A DNA stretch of 64,000 nucleotides from Massilia sp. YIM B02443 (lineage in GTDB: Bacteria > Pseudomonadota > Gammaproteobacteria > Burkholderiales > Burkholderiaceae_D). Below the pieces are notes generated by a model. It was not told the origin of the DNA and did not search any database. It saw only the letters and a list, made by a program, of their open reading frames with translations. Each line of letters starts with the position of its first letter. Position 1 is the stretch's first letter. The stretch lies in assembly GCF_030411955.1 (NCBI RefSeq), contig NZ_JASNRA010000009.1, positions 47,561 through 111,560 on the forward strand, read 5' to 3'. The translations under genes were made by a program, and so were the position numbers. Of the stretch, positions 56,873 to 64,000 are shown piece by piece.

Positions 56873-58198
56873 ATGCTTCCCGAGAACCCTCAGCACGACG
56901 TCCGTAGCGCGTTTCAGCGCGAAATCATCTCCCCCAATATCTGGCATACCCGCATCGTGGTGGTCGGCATGGCCGCCGTCGCCGGGCTGGTCGTGGTCGG
57001 CTTCACCTGGCTGGCCGAGACCGCGTTTTTCGCTTTCCTCGGCCTGAGCCGGGTCGCGTGGTGGGCGCCGCTGCTGTGGACGCCGCTGGTCTGCGCCGCC
57101 ATCGCCTGGACCACGCGCCGCTACGCGCGCGGGGCCGGCGGCTCGGGCATCCCGCAGGTGGTGGCCGCGCTCGACCCGGCGCTGTCGGGCGGACGCCGGC
57201 CGCTGCTGGTGTCCTTGCGCCTGAGCCTGGCAAAGATCGGCCTGACCTCGGCCGGTTTCCTGGGCGGGATGTCGCTCGGGCGCGAAGGCCCGTCGGTGCA
57301 GATCGCCGCCGGCGTGATGCTGGCCGCGCGCCGCTGGCTGCCCAGGCGCAGCGGCGTCAGCGCCCACGCGCTGCTGGTGGCGGGCGGCGCGGCCGGCATC
57401 GCCGCCGCCTTCAACACGCCGCTGGCCGGCGTCATGTTCGCGATCGAGGAATTGTCGCGTAATCCCGAGCAGCGCAACAGCGGCCTGCTGGTGGCGGGCA
57501 TCGTGCTGGCAGGCCTGATCTCGGTCTCGGTGTATGGCAACGGCACCCATTTCGGGGTGATTCACCCGGGCCCGATCGGCCTGGCGCTGCTGGGGCCGGG
57601 CGTGCTGGTGGCGCTGGCCTGCGGCCTGGCCGGCGGCCTGTTTGCGCGCCTCTTGGTGACGTGCCTGCGCGGCCAGTCGCCCGACCTGCCGACGCGCTGG
57701 CGCGCCCGGTATCCGGTGCGCTTCGCGGCCGGCTGCGGCCTGGCGGTCGCACTGATCGGCGTGGTCAGCGGCGGCGCCACCTACGGCAGCGGCAACGAAG
57801 CCACCGCCGGCCTGCTCGGCAACGAGGCCAGCGTGCCGGCCGCTTACACCCTGTTCAAATTCGCCGCCACCTGGCTCACCGCCTGGTCGGGCATCCCGGC
57901 CGGCATCTTCGCGCCCTCGCTGTCGATCGGCGCCTCGCTCGGCCACGACGTGGCGCTGCTGACCGGCTATTCGGGCGGCGCGGCGCTGATCGCGCTGGGC
58001 ATGGTCGGCTTCCTGGCGGCGGCCACGCAGGCGCCGCTGACGGCCTTCATCATCGTCATGGAAATGGTGGACGGCCACAGCATGGTGCTGAGCCTGATGG
58101 CGTGCGCAGTGGTCTCGAGCACGGTGTCGCGCGTGCTCAGTCCACCGCTGTATGGGGCGCTGGCGACGCTGCAACTGCCGCCACGGCCGGAGCGCTGA
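56873..58198 (+). CDS. ClC-type chloride channel/transporter
   Basis: The 441-residue membrane protein has the three ClC selectivity signatures: GAGGSGIPQVVAAL (GSGIP, about residues 90-95), LGREGPSVQ with gating Glu138 (about 136-141), and GIPAGIFAPSLSIGASLG (GxFxP). About ten or more hydrophobic helices follow this pattern, ending in a short tail. No CBS domains are present after the membrane part, so it is the short bacterial form. It may act as a chloride/proton exchanger or channel in acid or osmotic response. The gene stands alone: its closest upstream neighbour is the sugar porter terminator and it converges with a TonB receptor gene downstream. Confidence 0.92.
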   Translation: MLPENPQHDVRSAFQREIISPNIWHTRIVVVGMAAVAGLVVVGFTWLAETAFFAFLGLSRVAWWAPLLWTPLVCAAIAWTTRRYARGAGGSGIPQVVAALDPALSGGRRPLLVSLRLSLAKIGLTSAGFLGGMSLGREGPSVQIAAGVMLAARRWLPRRSGVSAHALLVAGGAAGIAAAFNTPLAGVMFAIEELSRNPEQRNSGLLVAGIVLAGLISVSVYGNGTHFGVIHPGPIGLALLGPGVLVALACGLAGGLFARLLVTCLRGQSPDLPTRWRARYPVRFAAGCGLAVALIGVVSGGATYGSGNEATAGLLGNEASVPAAYTLFKFAATWLTAWSGIPAGIFAPSLSIGASLGHDVALLTGYSGGAALIALGMVGFLAAATQAPLTAFIIVMEMVDGHSMVLSLMACAVVSSTVSRVLSPPLYGALATLQLPPRPER

Positions 58199-58212
58199 CG
58201 CGTTATTGACAG

Positions 58213-58251
58213 GCCGGTCGCGCCGCCGCAATGAGCGGCGACGCGACCGGC
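58213..58251. terminator. Bidirectional terminator-like hairpin
   Basis: GCCGGTCGCG...CGCGACCGGC is a perfect 10-bp outer stem with an inner CGCCGC/GCGGCG pair, about 39 bases in all. It sits between the convergent ClC and TonB receptor genes and could stop both transcripts. Confidence 0.7.
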
Positions 58252-58257
58252 ACGGGT

Positions 58258-60990
58258 TTAACGGAAGGTGTAGTTGGCGCTGGCGTAGAAGCGGCGGCCG
58301 CGCGGGTCGGTGTAGCTCGGATCGTAGCCGGACAGGAAGTAATAGGCCTGGTTCGAATACGGCGGGCTTTCGTCGAACATGTTCTGCACGCCGACACGCA
58401 GCTTGAGCGGCGTGCTCACCTGCCACGCGCCCGACAGGTCCCAGCGCGAGTACGATTCGACACGGTTCTGCGCCACCACGCTGCCGTCGTCGATGTTGAT
58501 CGCCGTATTCTGGTCTTCATAGCCGCTCGACCAGGTGTTCTGCAGGCTGGTCGAGAACGGGCCGCGCTCCCAGTCGAAGCTGACGGTGTGGCGCCAGCGC
58601 TGCACCACGCCGTCGGTAACGAAGCGGTTCAGGTTGCTGACGAACGCGTCGCCGGGCGCGTTCTGGATCTTCGATGACAGCACATAGGTGCCGTTCAGGC
58701 GTCCGCCGAAGCGGCCGAATGCCGTGTCGACGCCGCGCACCGTCACTGCCAGGTCCAGCCCGCGCGCCAGTTGGGCGCCGCGGTTTTCCTTGCGCAGTTC
58801 GATGTAGTCGATCAGGCCATCCTCGTCGCGGACCACCAGGCTGCCGTACTTGGCCAGGTTGCCGAGGATGATGTCGTCGCCGATCTCGCTGATCAAGTCG
58901 GTGCGCTTGATGTTCCAGTAGTCGAGCGAAGCGCTGACGTGGCGGCCGGCCGCGAACACCGCGCCGAGCGAGAACTGGCGGCTCTTCTCGGGTTTCAGTT
59001 CGGTGTTGCTGTAGCGGCGCGTGTCCCAGTTGTCGGCGCAGTCGGCGTAGTTGTTCCCGACCGTGGCGCAATACACCGGGTCGGGCAGGGTGGCGGTGCT
59101 GCTGTAGACGGTCGGGCGGTGCAGTTCGTTCATGGTCGGCGCGCGGAAACCCCGGCCCGCCGATGCGCGCAGCAGCAGCGCGTTGCTCGGACGGTAGCTC
59201 AGGCCGATCTTCGGGCTGGCCGCGCCGCCGACTTCCTGGTAATGGTCGTAGCGCGCCGAGAGCTGCGCTTCCCACTGCCTGGCGAAGGGCAGCAGCACTT
59301 CGCCGTACAGCGCCGCGACGTTGCGGCTGTCGCTGGTGGCGCGGCCGCCTTCCGGCGCGGCGTCGTTGTTGATGTTGTCGCTCAGGAGCAGGGCCGAGGG
59401 CGTGAAGCGGTTCTGCTCGCGCCGCGCTTCGCCGCCGATCGCCAGCGCCAGGTCGCCGCCTTCCATTGGCGCGAGGGCGCGCGAGAACTTGAAGTCGAAC
59501 GAATCGAGCGTGCCGCGCGCGCGGCGCACCACGTCGTTGACGTGGATGCTGTCGAGCAGGGCGCGGCCTTCGGCGCTGGAAGGACCGAACGGGTTGATGC
59601 GGCCGTCGGCGATCCCTTCGAGCAGTTCGTTATATAGCACGTAGCCGTGGGTATCCTTGTCCTTGACGGTGTTGACGCTGTGGTTGAAGGCGGCGTCGTA
59701 ATCCCAGCCGCCCAGCGTGCCGTTCATGCCGACCACGAAGCGCATGCCTTCGCTGGTCAGTTCGCTGGTGCGCTGGCCGGCTTCGTTCAGGCGCATGCGC
59801 AGTTCGAGTTCGCCCGGATAGTCGTCGTCCAGCTGATCGAGGCCGGTGCCGGCAAGTTGCGGCACCATCGAGTAGTCGATGTAGCCGGTCACGCGCGCGG
59901 CCGAGCCGGTGTACCAGGTCCTGGAGCGGGTCAGCGCCACTTCGGCATAGGCCTGGTGGCCGGCGCCGACCTTGATCACGCCACGGCTGAGCAGACTCGC
60001 CTTTTCCGACTTCGGATACAGCTCGGTGTCGCCCATGTAGTTGTAGGTGCAGGCGTCGACGCCGCCGGTGCCGGCCGGCAGGTAGAGGTTGGCCGGCGGC
60101 GCGCAATCGGGCACCGACAGGTTGATCAGGCGGTTGGTGATCGGGCGGCCGTTGATGGTGAAGCCGAGTTCCTGCAGGTGGTCGCGCTGGTTCGAGGTCA
60201 GGCGGATGTTGGCCGGGCCGGTGTAGCCGGACAGCAGGTGGCCGAGGCGCTGCTCGACCTGCAATCCCGGGATGAAGCTGCGCTGCGAGGTGTTCAGCGC
60301 ATTGGTGCGCTGGAAGTCGGCCACCGCGAACACATTGTAGCCGTCGCGTTCCAGTTCGCCGGTGCCGGCGCTGATGCTGGCAGTGCGTTTGCCGGCGCCG
60401 CCTTCGTCGGTCTTGCCGCCGTAGACGTTCAGCTCCAGGCCCTGGTAATCCTTGCGGGTGATGAAGTTGATCACGCCGCCGATGGCGTCGGTGCCGTACA
60501 GCGCCGAGGCGCCGTCGAGCAGCACTTCGACGCGTTCCAGCGCGGCGGCCGGGATGTTGTTCAGGTCGACGCCGCTGTCGTCGCCGGGCGAGGCGAAGTT
60601 GGCCATGCGGCGGCCGTTGAGCAGCACCAGGGTGGACGAGGTGCCGATGCCGCGCAGGTTGGCGCTGTTGAAGCCGCGCTGGTCGCCGCCGACGTTGATG
60701 CTGGCGCCGTCGGTCAGGCCATTGACGTTGGCCGAGACGCGGCCGAGGATCTCGGCGGCGGTGGTGACCCCGGTCTTTTCGATCTCGGCGCGCGAGATGA
60801 TTTCGACGGGCAGGGCGGTTTCGGATTGGACGCGGCGGATGGCGGAGCCGGTGACTTCGACGCGCGGCAGTTCGGCCGCGATTTCCTGCGCCACGGCAGT
60901 GCTGCCGAGTGTGCCTGTCAGGGTGGTCCAGGCGCCCGCAAGCAGGACGGCGCGGACAGCGCGGGCTCCCGCTTTCAGGTTCGTGTTCAT
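58258..60990 (-). CDS. TonB-dependent receptor, large, ligand unknown
   Basis: The 910-residue outer-membrane protein has a signal peptide (about 1-35, ending TAVAQE), a TonB-box region VEVTGSAIRRVQSE, a plug (PVEIISRAEIEKTGVTTAAEILGRVSANVNGL, FNSANLRGIGTSSTLVLLNGRRMANF, VEVLLDGASALYGTDAIGGVINFIT), and a long barrel. Markers are GRGFRAPTMNELHRPTVYSS and a terminal PRGRRFYASANYTFR. The style is that of the 'TonB-dep receptor iron/plug' type used by many betaproteobacteria for catecholates, vitamin B12 or glycans; ligand is unclear. Composition matches neighbours. It starts at the ATG at 60990 with AT-rich DNA upstream. Confidence 0.93.
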   Translation of the reverse strand: MNTNLKAGARAVRAVLLAGAWTTLTGTLGSTAVAQEIAAELPRVEVTGSAIRRVQSETALPVEIISRAEIEKTGVTTAAEILGRVSANVNGLTDGASINVGGDQRGFNSANLRGIGTSSTLVLLNGRRMANFASPGDDSGVDLNNIPAAALERVEVLLDGASALYGTDAIGGVINFITRKDYQGLELNVYGGKTDEGGAGKRTASISAGTGELERDGYNVFAVADFQRTNALNTSQRSFIPGLQVEQRLGHLLSGYTGPANIRLTSNQRDHLQELGFTINGRPITNRLINLSVPDCAPPANLYLPAGTGGVDACTYNYMGDTELYPKSEKASLLSRGVIKVGAGHQAYAEVALTRSRTWYTGSAARVTGYIDYSMVPQLAGTGLDQLDDDYPGELELRMRLNEAGQRTSELTSEGMRFVVGMNGTLGGWDYDAAFNHSVNTVKDKDTHGYVLYNELLEGIADGRINPFGPSSAEGRALLDSIHVNDVVRRARGTLDSFDFKFSRALAPMEGGDLALAIGGEARREQNRFTPSALLLSDNINNDAAPEGGRATSDSRNVAALYGEVLLPFARQWEAQLSARYDHYQEVGGAASPKIGLSYRPSNALLLRASAGRGFRAPTMNELHRPTVYSSTATLPDPVYCATVGNNYADCADNWDTRRYSNTELKPEKSRQFSLGAVFAAGRHVSASLDYWNIKRTDLISEIGDDIILGNLAKYGSLVVRDEDGLIDYIELRKENRGAQLARGLDLAVTVRGVDTAFGRFGGRLNGTYVLSSKIQNAPGDAFVSNLNRFVTDGVVQRWRHTVSFDWERGPFSTSLQNTWSSGYEDQNTAINIDDGSVVAQNRVESYSRWDLSGAWQVSTPLKLRVGVQNMFDESPPYSNQAYYFLSGYDPSYTDPRGRRFYASANYTFR

Positions 60991-61228
60991 TGTTTCTCCT
61001 TGATTAAACTCGGCTTAAACCGGGATGGTAATCGGGAGAGAAACTGGGTGGGTAAATATTAAATTAAGTTGCAACGGGTGTTGTAAATATGAAACGTGGT
61101 CGTGATCGGGGTGGTGGTGCATATGTTGACAGCGCAGTGAGGTGCTGATCTCGCTTTTATGGGGATCCTAAGCGGACGCCGGAGATTTCATGCGGCGCAG
61201 TCCCGGATGGGTGTTTCCTGGTTTGTCT
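60991..61228. other. AT-rich intergenic region
   Basis: No gene is credible in this 238-base stretch. The AT-rich part near 61050-61085 probably carries the promoter of the minus-strand TonB receptor gene. I see no recognisable operator. Confidence 0.6.
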
Positions 61229-61722
61229 TCAAGGCATAACAGCCGTGTAGTCTACGACGACCATATACAGCAGCATCCGGTCTCGGCTTGTGCATAAGTG
61301 CCCGGTGACCTTGTTCCTTGAACGCGTGAGCATGCCTGTGATCGTTCTGCATTCGGGATGATGGCGCAGACCGGTCGATGTGGTGCTGGATGTGCCGAGC
61401 AAAGTGCAGGATTCGGCATTCATCCAACTCCGTGCGGAATTGGGCAGCGCGCGCAATGGCTCCGCAATCGGCAGGGTGCTGAATCGTTGATCATCGCGCG
61501 GACCGATTTCGGCCAGTAAAGTCATGTAATCGGTAGGGCCGGGTATTCCGCCTTTATATTCGGGGGGGCAACCACTTCCCAGCGTGCACTGGTGTAAGGA
61601 AATTGCAAATCGAGCAGGTCTCTCAGCGCAGCGATATTGGTCGAGGACTTATCTTGATCTTCCTTTGAAACACACGCGGTCAACAATATCGCTAGAACAA
61701 CGGGCGCGAGAATCCTGTGCAT
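61229..61722 (-). pseudogene. Small lipoprotein, frameshifted at a C7 run (putative T6SS immunity type)
   Basis: Reading from 61722, MHRILAPVVLAILLTAC is a lipoprotein signal, followed by NIAALRDLLDLQFPYTSARWEVVAPP. At the run of seven C (61562-61568, minus strand) the frame goes wrong and stops at LPIT. Shifting one frame gives EYKGGIPGPTDYMTLLAEIGP and on to HPECRTITGMLTRSRNKVTGHLCTSRDRMLLYMVVVDYTAVMP. The PGPTDYxTLxAE motif and a similar WEV..PE lead-in are the pattern I know from small lipoproteins encoded near VgrG/effector genes in Burkholderiales. One missing C (eight in place of seven) would restore a single reading frame. The gene is either broken, phase-variable or hit by a sequencing error. 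Confidence 0.7.
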
Positions 61723-61794
61723 GATGGGCAATCCATTCCGAAAAGACTGCGAGTGCGTAGATGGCATGGTGGAACCGAAGTGGGAGCAAGCTCC

Positions 61795-62088
61795 TCATTT
61801 CCGGTGTTCGCGCGAAACCGCATTCCAGATTTTTTCCAGATGGGAGCGGCATGCCGACATTCCTTCCCCACCGAGTGCTTCTTCAAAACGATGCTCACCC
61901 CCAAACGGCTGCTGGTTGAGAAAAGCGGTCAGGGAATTGCCGCGGACAGCCAGTTTCGTCGTGCCCTCCCGCAGAATGACTTTCACCGTGCGTGGCTCTA
62001 TGCCGCCGCCACAAAACAGATAGTATGGCAAGGTCACTTCCACGCGCGTGCGAGTGTCGGTCTCAGTCGCATGAGATTCCATCGACAC
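61795..62088 (-). CDS. Hypothetical 97-residue protein
   Basis: I do not recognise this protein. From the GTG at 62088 it reads SMESHATETDTRTRVEVTLPYYLFCGGGIEPRTVKVILREGTTKLAVRGNSLTAFLNQQPFGGE, with a hydrophobic/beta-rich centre and a helical end (EKIWNAVSREHRK). It is basic and without a signal peptide, but a start further upstream cannot be excluded. Codon use looks like coding sequence. It lies 20 bp after the upstream gene's stop in the same direction and belongs to the run of small genes that follow the VgrG remnant. Confidence 0.5.
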   Translation of the reverse strand: MSMESHATETDTRTRVEVTLPYYLFCGGGIEPRTVKVILREGTTKLAVRGNSLTAFLNQQPFGGEHRFEEALGGEGMSACRSHLEKIWNAVSREHRK

Positions 62089-62108
62089 TGCTTTAAAAGC
62101 CTATCATG

Positions 62109-62618
62109 TCATAGCTTCGACGTTTCGTCCAGAATCTCGAAATACTCTTCACTTGTGCGCTGCCTGATGACGGGACTCGGCGTGTTCGAATCGCCCAAGT
62201 AATCTCCGGTACAAGAACTCACCCCTATTTGCTTGCCGCCTTTATAAGCCGAGACGGTGCGGACGCCTTTTACAGGATCGCTGATTTCGTAAACGTATCC
62301 GGAATTCTCAAACCAGATGACCGTACTGGCGGAGCTTGCGCCAAGGAGTGTGGCACGATTGAAAACACGGCTGCTCGAAGTTGCGTCAGCGCGATACAAG
62401 AACGGTGTAGCGCCGTCGTGGGCAGAAAACCGATACTCGACATAGGAATTCCGAGCCTGTTCTGGCGATGCGCATAGCGAGATGGTCTTTTTTCCTGCTG
62501 TGCAGGAAAACACGATTTCTTCGTCGGCAACGCAGTTGGTTCGCGCCGCGGCAGCAATGGCACTGCAGGTTGTTGCAAGGATCGAGAGAAAAACAATACA
62601 TGAGGCTTGCGAAGACAT
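62109..62618 (-). CDS. Secreted protein of unknown function downstream of the VgrG remnant
   Basis: The 169-residue product has a clear signal peptide (MSSQASCIVFLSILATTCSAIAAAART) and a mature part of about 145 residues that begins NCVADEEIVFSCTAGKKTISLCASPE. Cys-containing openings of this kind (xEEVVFSC..GKK..SLCAS) recur in small periplasmic proteins encoded near T6SS effectors in Burkholderiales, where they are suspected immunity factors; that is recollection, not tested. The mature part has several Tyr/Ser-rich strands (RNSYVEYRFSAHDGATPFLYRAD) and no catalytic motif. It sits in the minus-strand array between the truncated immunity gene and the 97-residue gene. Base composition is AT-richer than the window's average. 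Confidence 0.7.
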   Translation of the reverse strand: MSSQASCIVFLSILATTCSAIAAAARTNCVADEEIVFSCTAGKKTISLCASPEQARNSYVEYRFSAHDGATPFLYRADATSSSRVFNRATLLGASSASTVIWFENSGYVYEISDPVKGVRTVSAYKGGKQIGVSSCTGDYLGDSNTPSPVIRQRTSEEYFEILDETSKL

Positions 62619-62915
62619 GAGTCTCCTTATCTATACTTACAGAATAAACGCGGAAAAACCGAATCGCGCGACACTGTGCTGCACAGCACTAGGTGAAGGC
62701 ACTCCATAAGGATTAGGCTAGGCCCAGCGTCATCAGTATTGCCACGAAAAGTTTGATGAATATGTGGCGATTACTATGGCTCAAGGATATAGCATTCAAA
62801 ATGGGATTGGTTGGGCTGGATAATTTAAGTGAAAGTCGTTAGCGCTAAAAATGATACCGAATCAGCTCATTGTTTCTAAGTATATGAAATCAATATTTTC
62901 ACGTGCGGGAGGGCG
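62619..62915. other. AT-rich gap without a gene
   Basis: This 297-base stretch holds only short open frames of poor quality. It is much AT-richer than the rest of the window and could carry a promoter of the secreted-protein gene on the minus strand; no motif stands out. Confidence 0.6.
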
Positions 62916-63386
62916 TTATCGCGATTTAGTACAAACGTCAAAGCGTGCCTTGCCGAGGCTGTTATCTGGCACAATCATTTGGACGCGATGTCGTCCTAGT
63001 TGGTCAGGTATGATGCAGAAATTTGCAACATAAGAGATTATATTTGAACCTTCTTCCTTTGCAATTATACTTAAGTAATATATTTTGTATAAATCAAGGG
63101 GTTTTGGGGTGCTCTGTGTGTGTGCCTCGAGTTTTTCACCGTACCGGATACATTGATCGGGATGCAGGTGACTTCGAGGAGGGAAGTTCAGATCCTCGGA
63201 TGTCCACATATCTTTCACTAATTCTTCAGGCCCTTCCATCCGGTCTTCTTTAACGAAAATCCCATAAAACGGGACGCCATTACGTGTTTCCCGATTCATG
63301 GGAATCGCGAAGCATGGATAATCTTGGTCCTGGCGAACCTCTGCGGTACCAAGCCGAGAAGTCGCAGAAGACGGAAGGGGCATCAA
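62916..63386 (-). pseudogene. Putative T6SS immunity lipoprotein-type gene, start lost
   Basis: The frame reads SIITASIIGAIPLILMPLPSSATS (half a signal/membrane sequence), then RQDQDYPCFAIPMNRETRNGVPFYGIFVKED, PPRSHLHPDQCIRYGE and PLDLYKIYYLSIIAK, ending NFCIIPDQLGRHRVQMI. The order 'YPCF.i...e...g.p..ygi.v' then 'p..CirYG' and 'l..g..Y.v.i' then 'fC' is the pattern of the T6SS-associated immunity-type lipoproteins of Burkholderiales I know. The frame has no ATG, GTG or TTG before the TTG at 63386 in the open stretch reaching back to a stop near 63470, so the original start and first half of the signal peptide are gone. The preceding DNA is VgrG sequence, so deletion fused the two. Expression from TTG or ATG (63383) is possible but export would fail. 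Confidence 0.65.
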
Positions 63387-63388
63387 TA

Positions 63389-64000
63389 TTAATGGAATGG
63401 CCCCGATGATGCTGGCAGTGATAGAAACTTCTCCACCGGAGCAGACGCATCGAGCTCGCGCGCACCGTCATTCGCCGTGAGGGCATCCTGCCCACCAACG
63501 CCGGCATGGAACTTTCCACTCTGCTCCGGATCGACCTGCCCGATGAAATCCTTCTGCGCCTGCTGCGCATCCTTGCTCGACAACGCCTTCTGCTGACCGG
63601 CCGCATCGATCAGTACAGTATTCAATTGCGCAGCCCCGCGCAGCAACCCCACCGCCTCCGCGCTATCGAGCTGCGTCGACGTCACGCCGCTGCCTTGCTG
63701 CGCCCGCGCCGTCGCCGAAATCAAGGTCCCTTCACCGCCGCGCACCACCGCCCAGGCATCGGTCCGCAACTCGAACCCCTGCCCACGATAACTTCCGCGC
63801 TGCGCCGAGCCGACCGCTTGTTGCACCAGATACCCGAGATTGAGCTGCGTGGCCGCGCTGCTGGTCGCCAGCCGCGTGCGCACCTGCCCGCTGGTGTCGT
63901 CGACCACCCACTGGTTATACCCGCCGCCATCGAAGTTATTGCTGTGTATCCCCGAGATCACGCCCGCATGATTGACCTCGGTATCGACCCCGGCCGAGAA
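63389..64000 (-). pseudogene. VgrG remnant: 3' end lost, 5' end outside window
   Basis: The minus strand runs in from beyond base 64000. It codes for VNHAGVISGIHSNNFDGGGYNQWVV, then TSSAATQLNLGYLVQQAVGSAQRGSYRGQGFELRTDAWA, RGGEGTLISATARAQQGSGVTSTQ, DSAEAVGLLRGAAQLNTVLIDAAGQQ and ARELDASAPVEKF. This is the distinctive middle/C-terminal segment of the long VgrG type (with DUF2345) common in Burkholderiales; it matches nothing in the VgrG of the main cluster. After VEKF the sequence departs from the family and the frame closes within ten codons (LSLPASSGPFH), so the remaining 200 or more residues of the DUF2345 part are missing. Confidence 0.85.

Noticed and set aside
62851..63033. Short plus-strand open frame of 60 codons
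   Set aside because: It is the complement of the immunity-type gene's 3' end.

Overview
The window is GC-rich with dense overlapping operons. Its TonB-receptor-rich gene content, T6SS layout and protein style suggest a betaproteobacterium of the Oxalobacteraceae (Massilia/Duganella/Telluria type). This is inferred from gene content only; there is no rRNA or other taxonomic marker. I saw no tRNA, rRNA, CRISPR array or insertion sequence.

Region 1 (1-20300, + strand) is a nearly complete type VI secretion locus: tssC (5' end cut by the window), hcp, an unidentified zinc-ribbon/coiled-coil gene, tssF, tssE, tssG, clpV, vgrG, a MORN-repeat gene, a PAAR-like DUF4280 gene, a small membrane protein, a tssJ-like lipoprotein, tssK, tssL, tssM and tssA. 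From tssG onward most genes overlap by one to four bases, so they are probably one transcript. TssM lacks a visible Walker A motif and carries two short tandem-repeat expansions.

Region 2 (20323-37894) is a mixed accessory stretch. It holds an orphan TadE/TadE/TadG trio; two alpha/beta hydrolases; a secreted M20 amidohydrolase; an operon pairing a PhnD-like binding protein with a membrane GGDEF/EAL protein; a TonB receptor behind a palindromic Fur-type box; a HAF-repeat secreted protein; and a KaiC-like ATPase overlapping a hybrid histidine kinase.

Region 3 (about 38070-56820, + strand) is a mannoside-utilisation locus: TonB receptor, tryptophan-halogenase-like flavoprotein, GH2 beta-mannosidase, GH92, LacI regulator, AGE-family mannose isomerase, PfkB fructokinase, a second GH92 and an FGHS/FucP-type sugar porter. 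The genes spell out a route: mannoside uptake, trimming to mannose, inner-membrane import, mannose to fructose, fructose to fructose-6-phosphate. A repeated GTTTAnTAAAC motif occurs twice before the TonB receptor and twice before the LacI gene and is the likely operator. One GH92 has Gln where the other has the presumed catalytic-acid Glu, so the two probably cut different linkages.

Region 4 (56873-60990) has a ClC chloride channel and another large TonB receptor, convergent on a strong hairpin.

Region 5 (61229-64000, - strand) is a decayed T6SS effector/immunity island. A VgrG with its 3' end cut off is joined to a start-less putative immunity gene, followed by small secreted proteins of unknown function and a lipoprotein gene frameshifted at a seven-C run. 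Its base composition is more AT-rich than the rest of the window.
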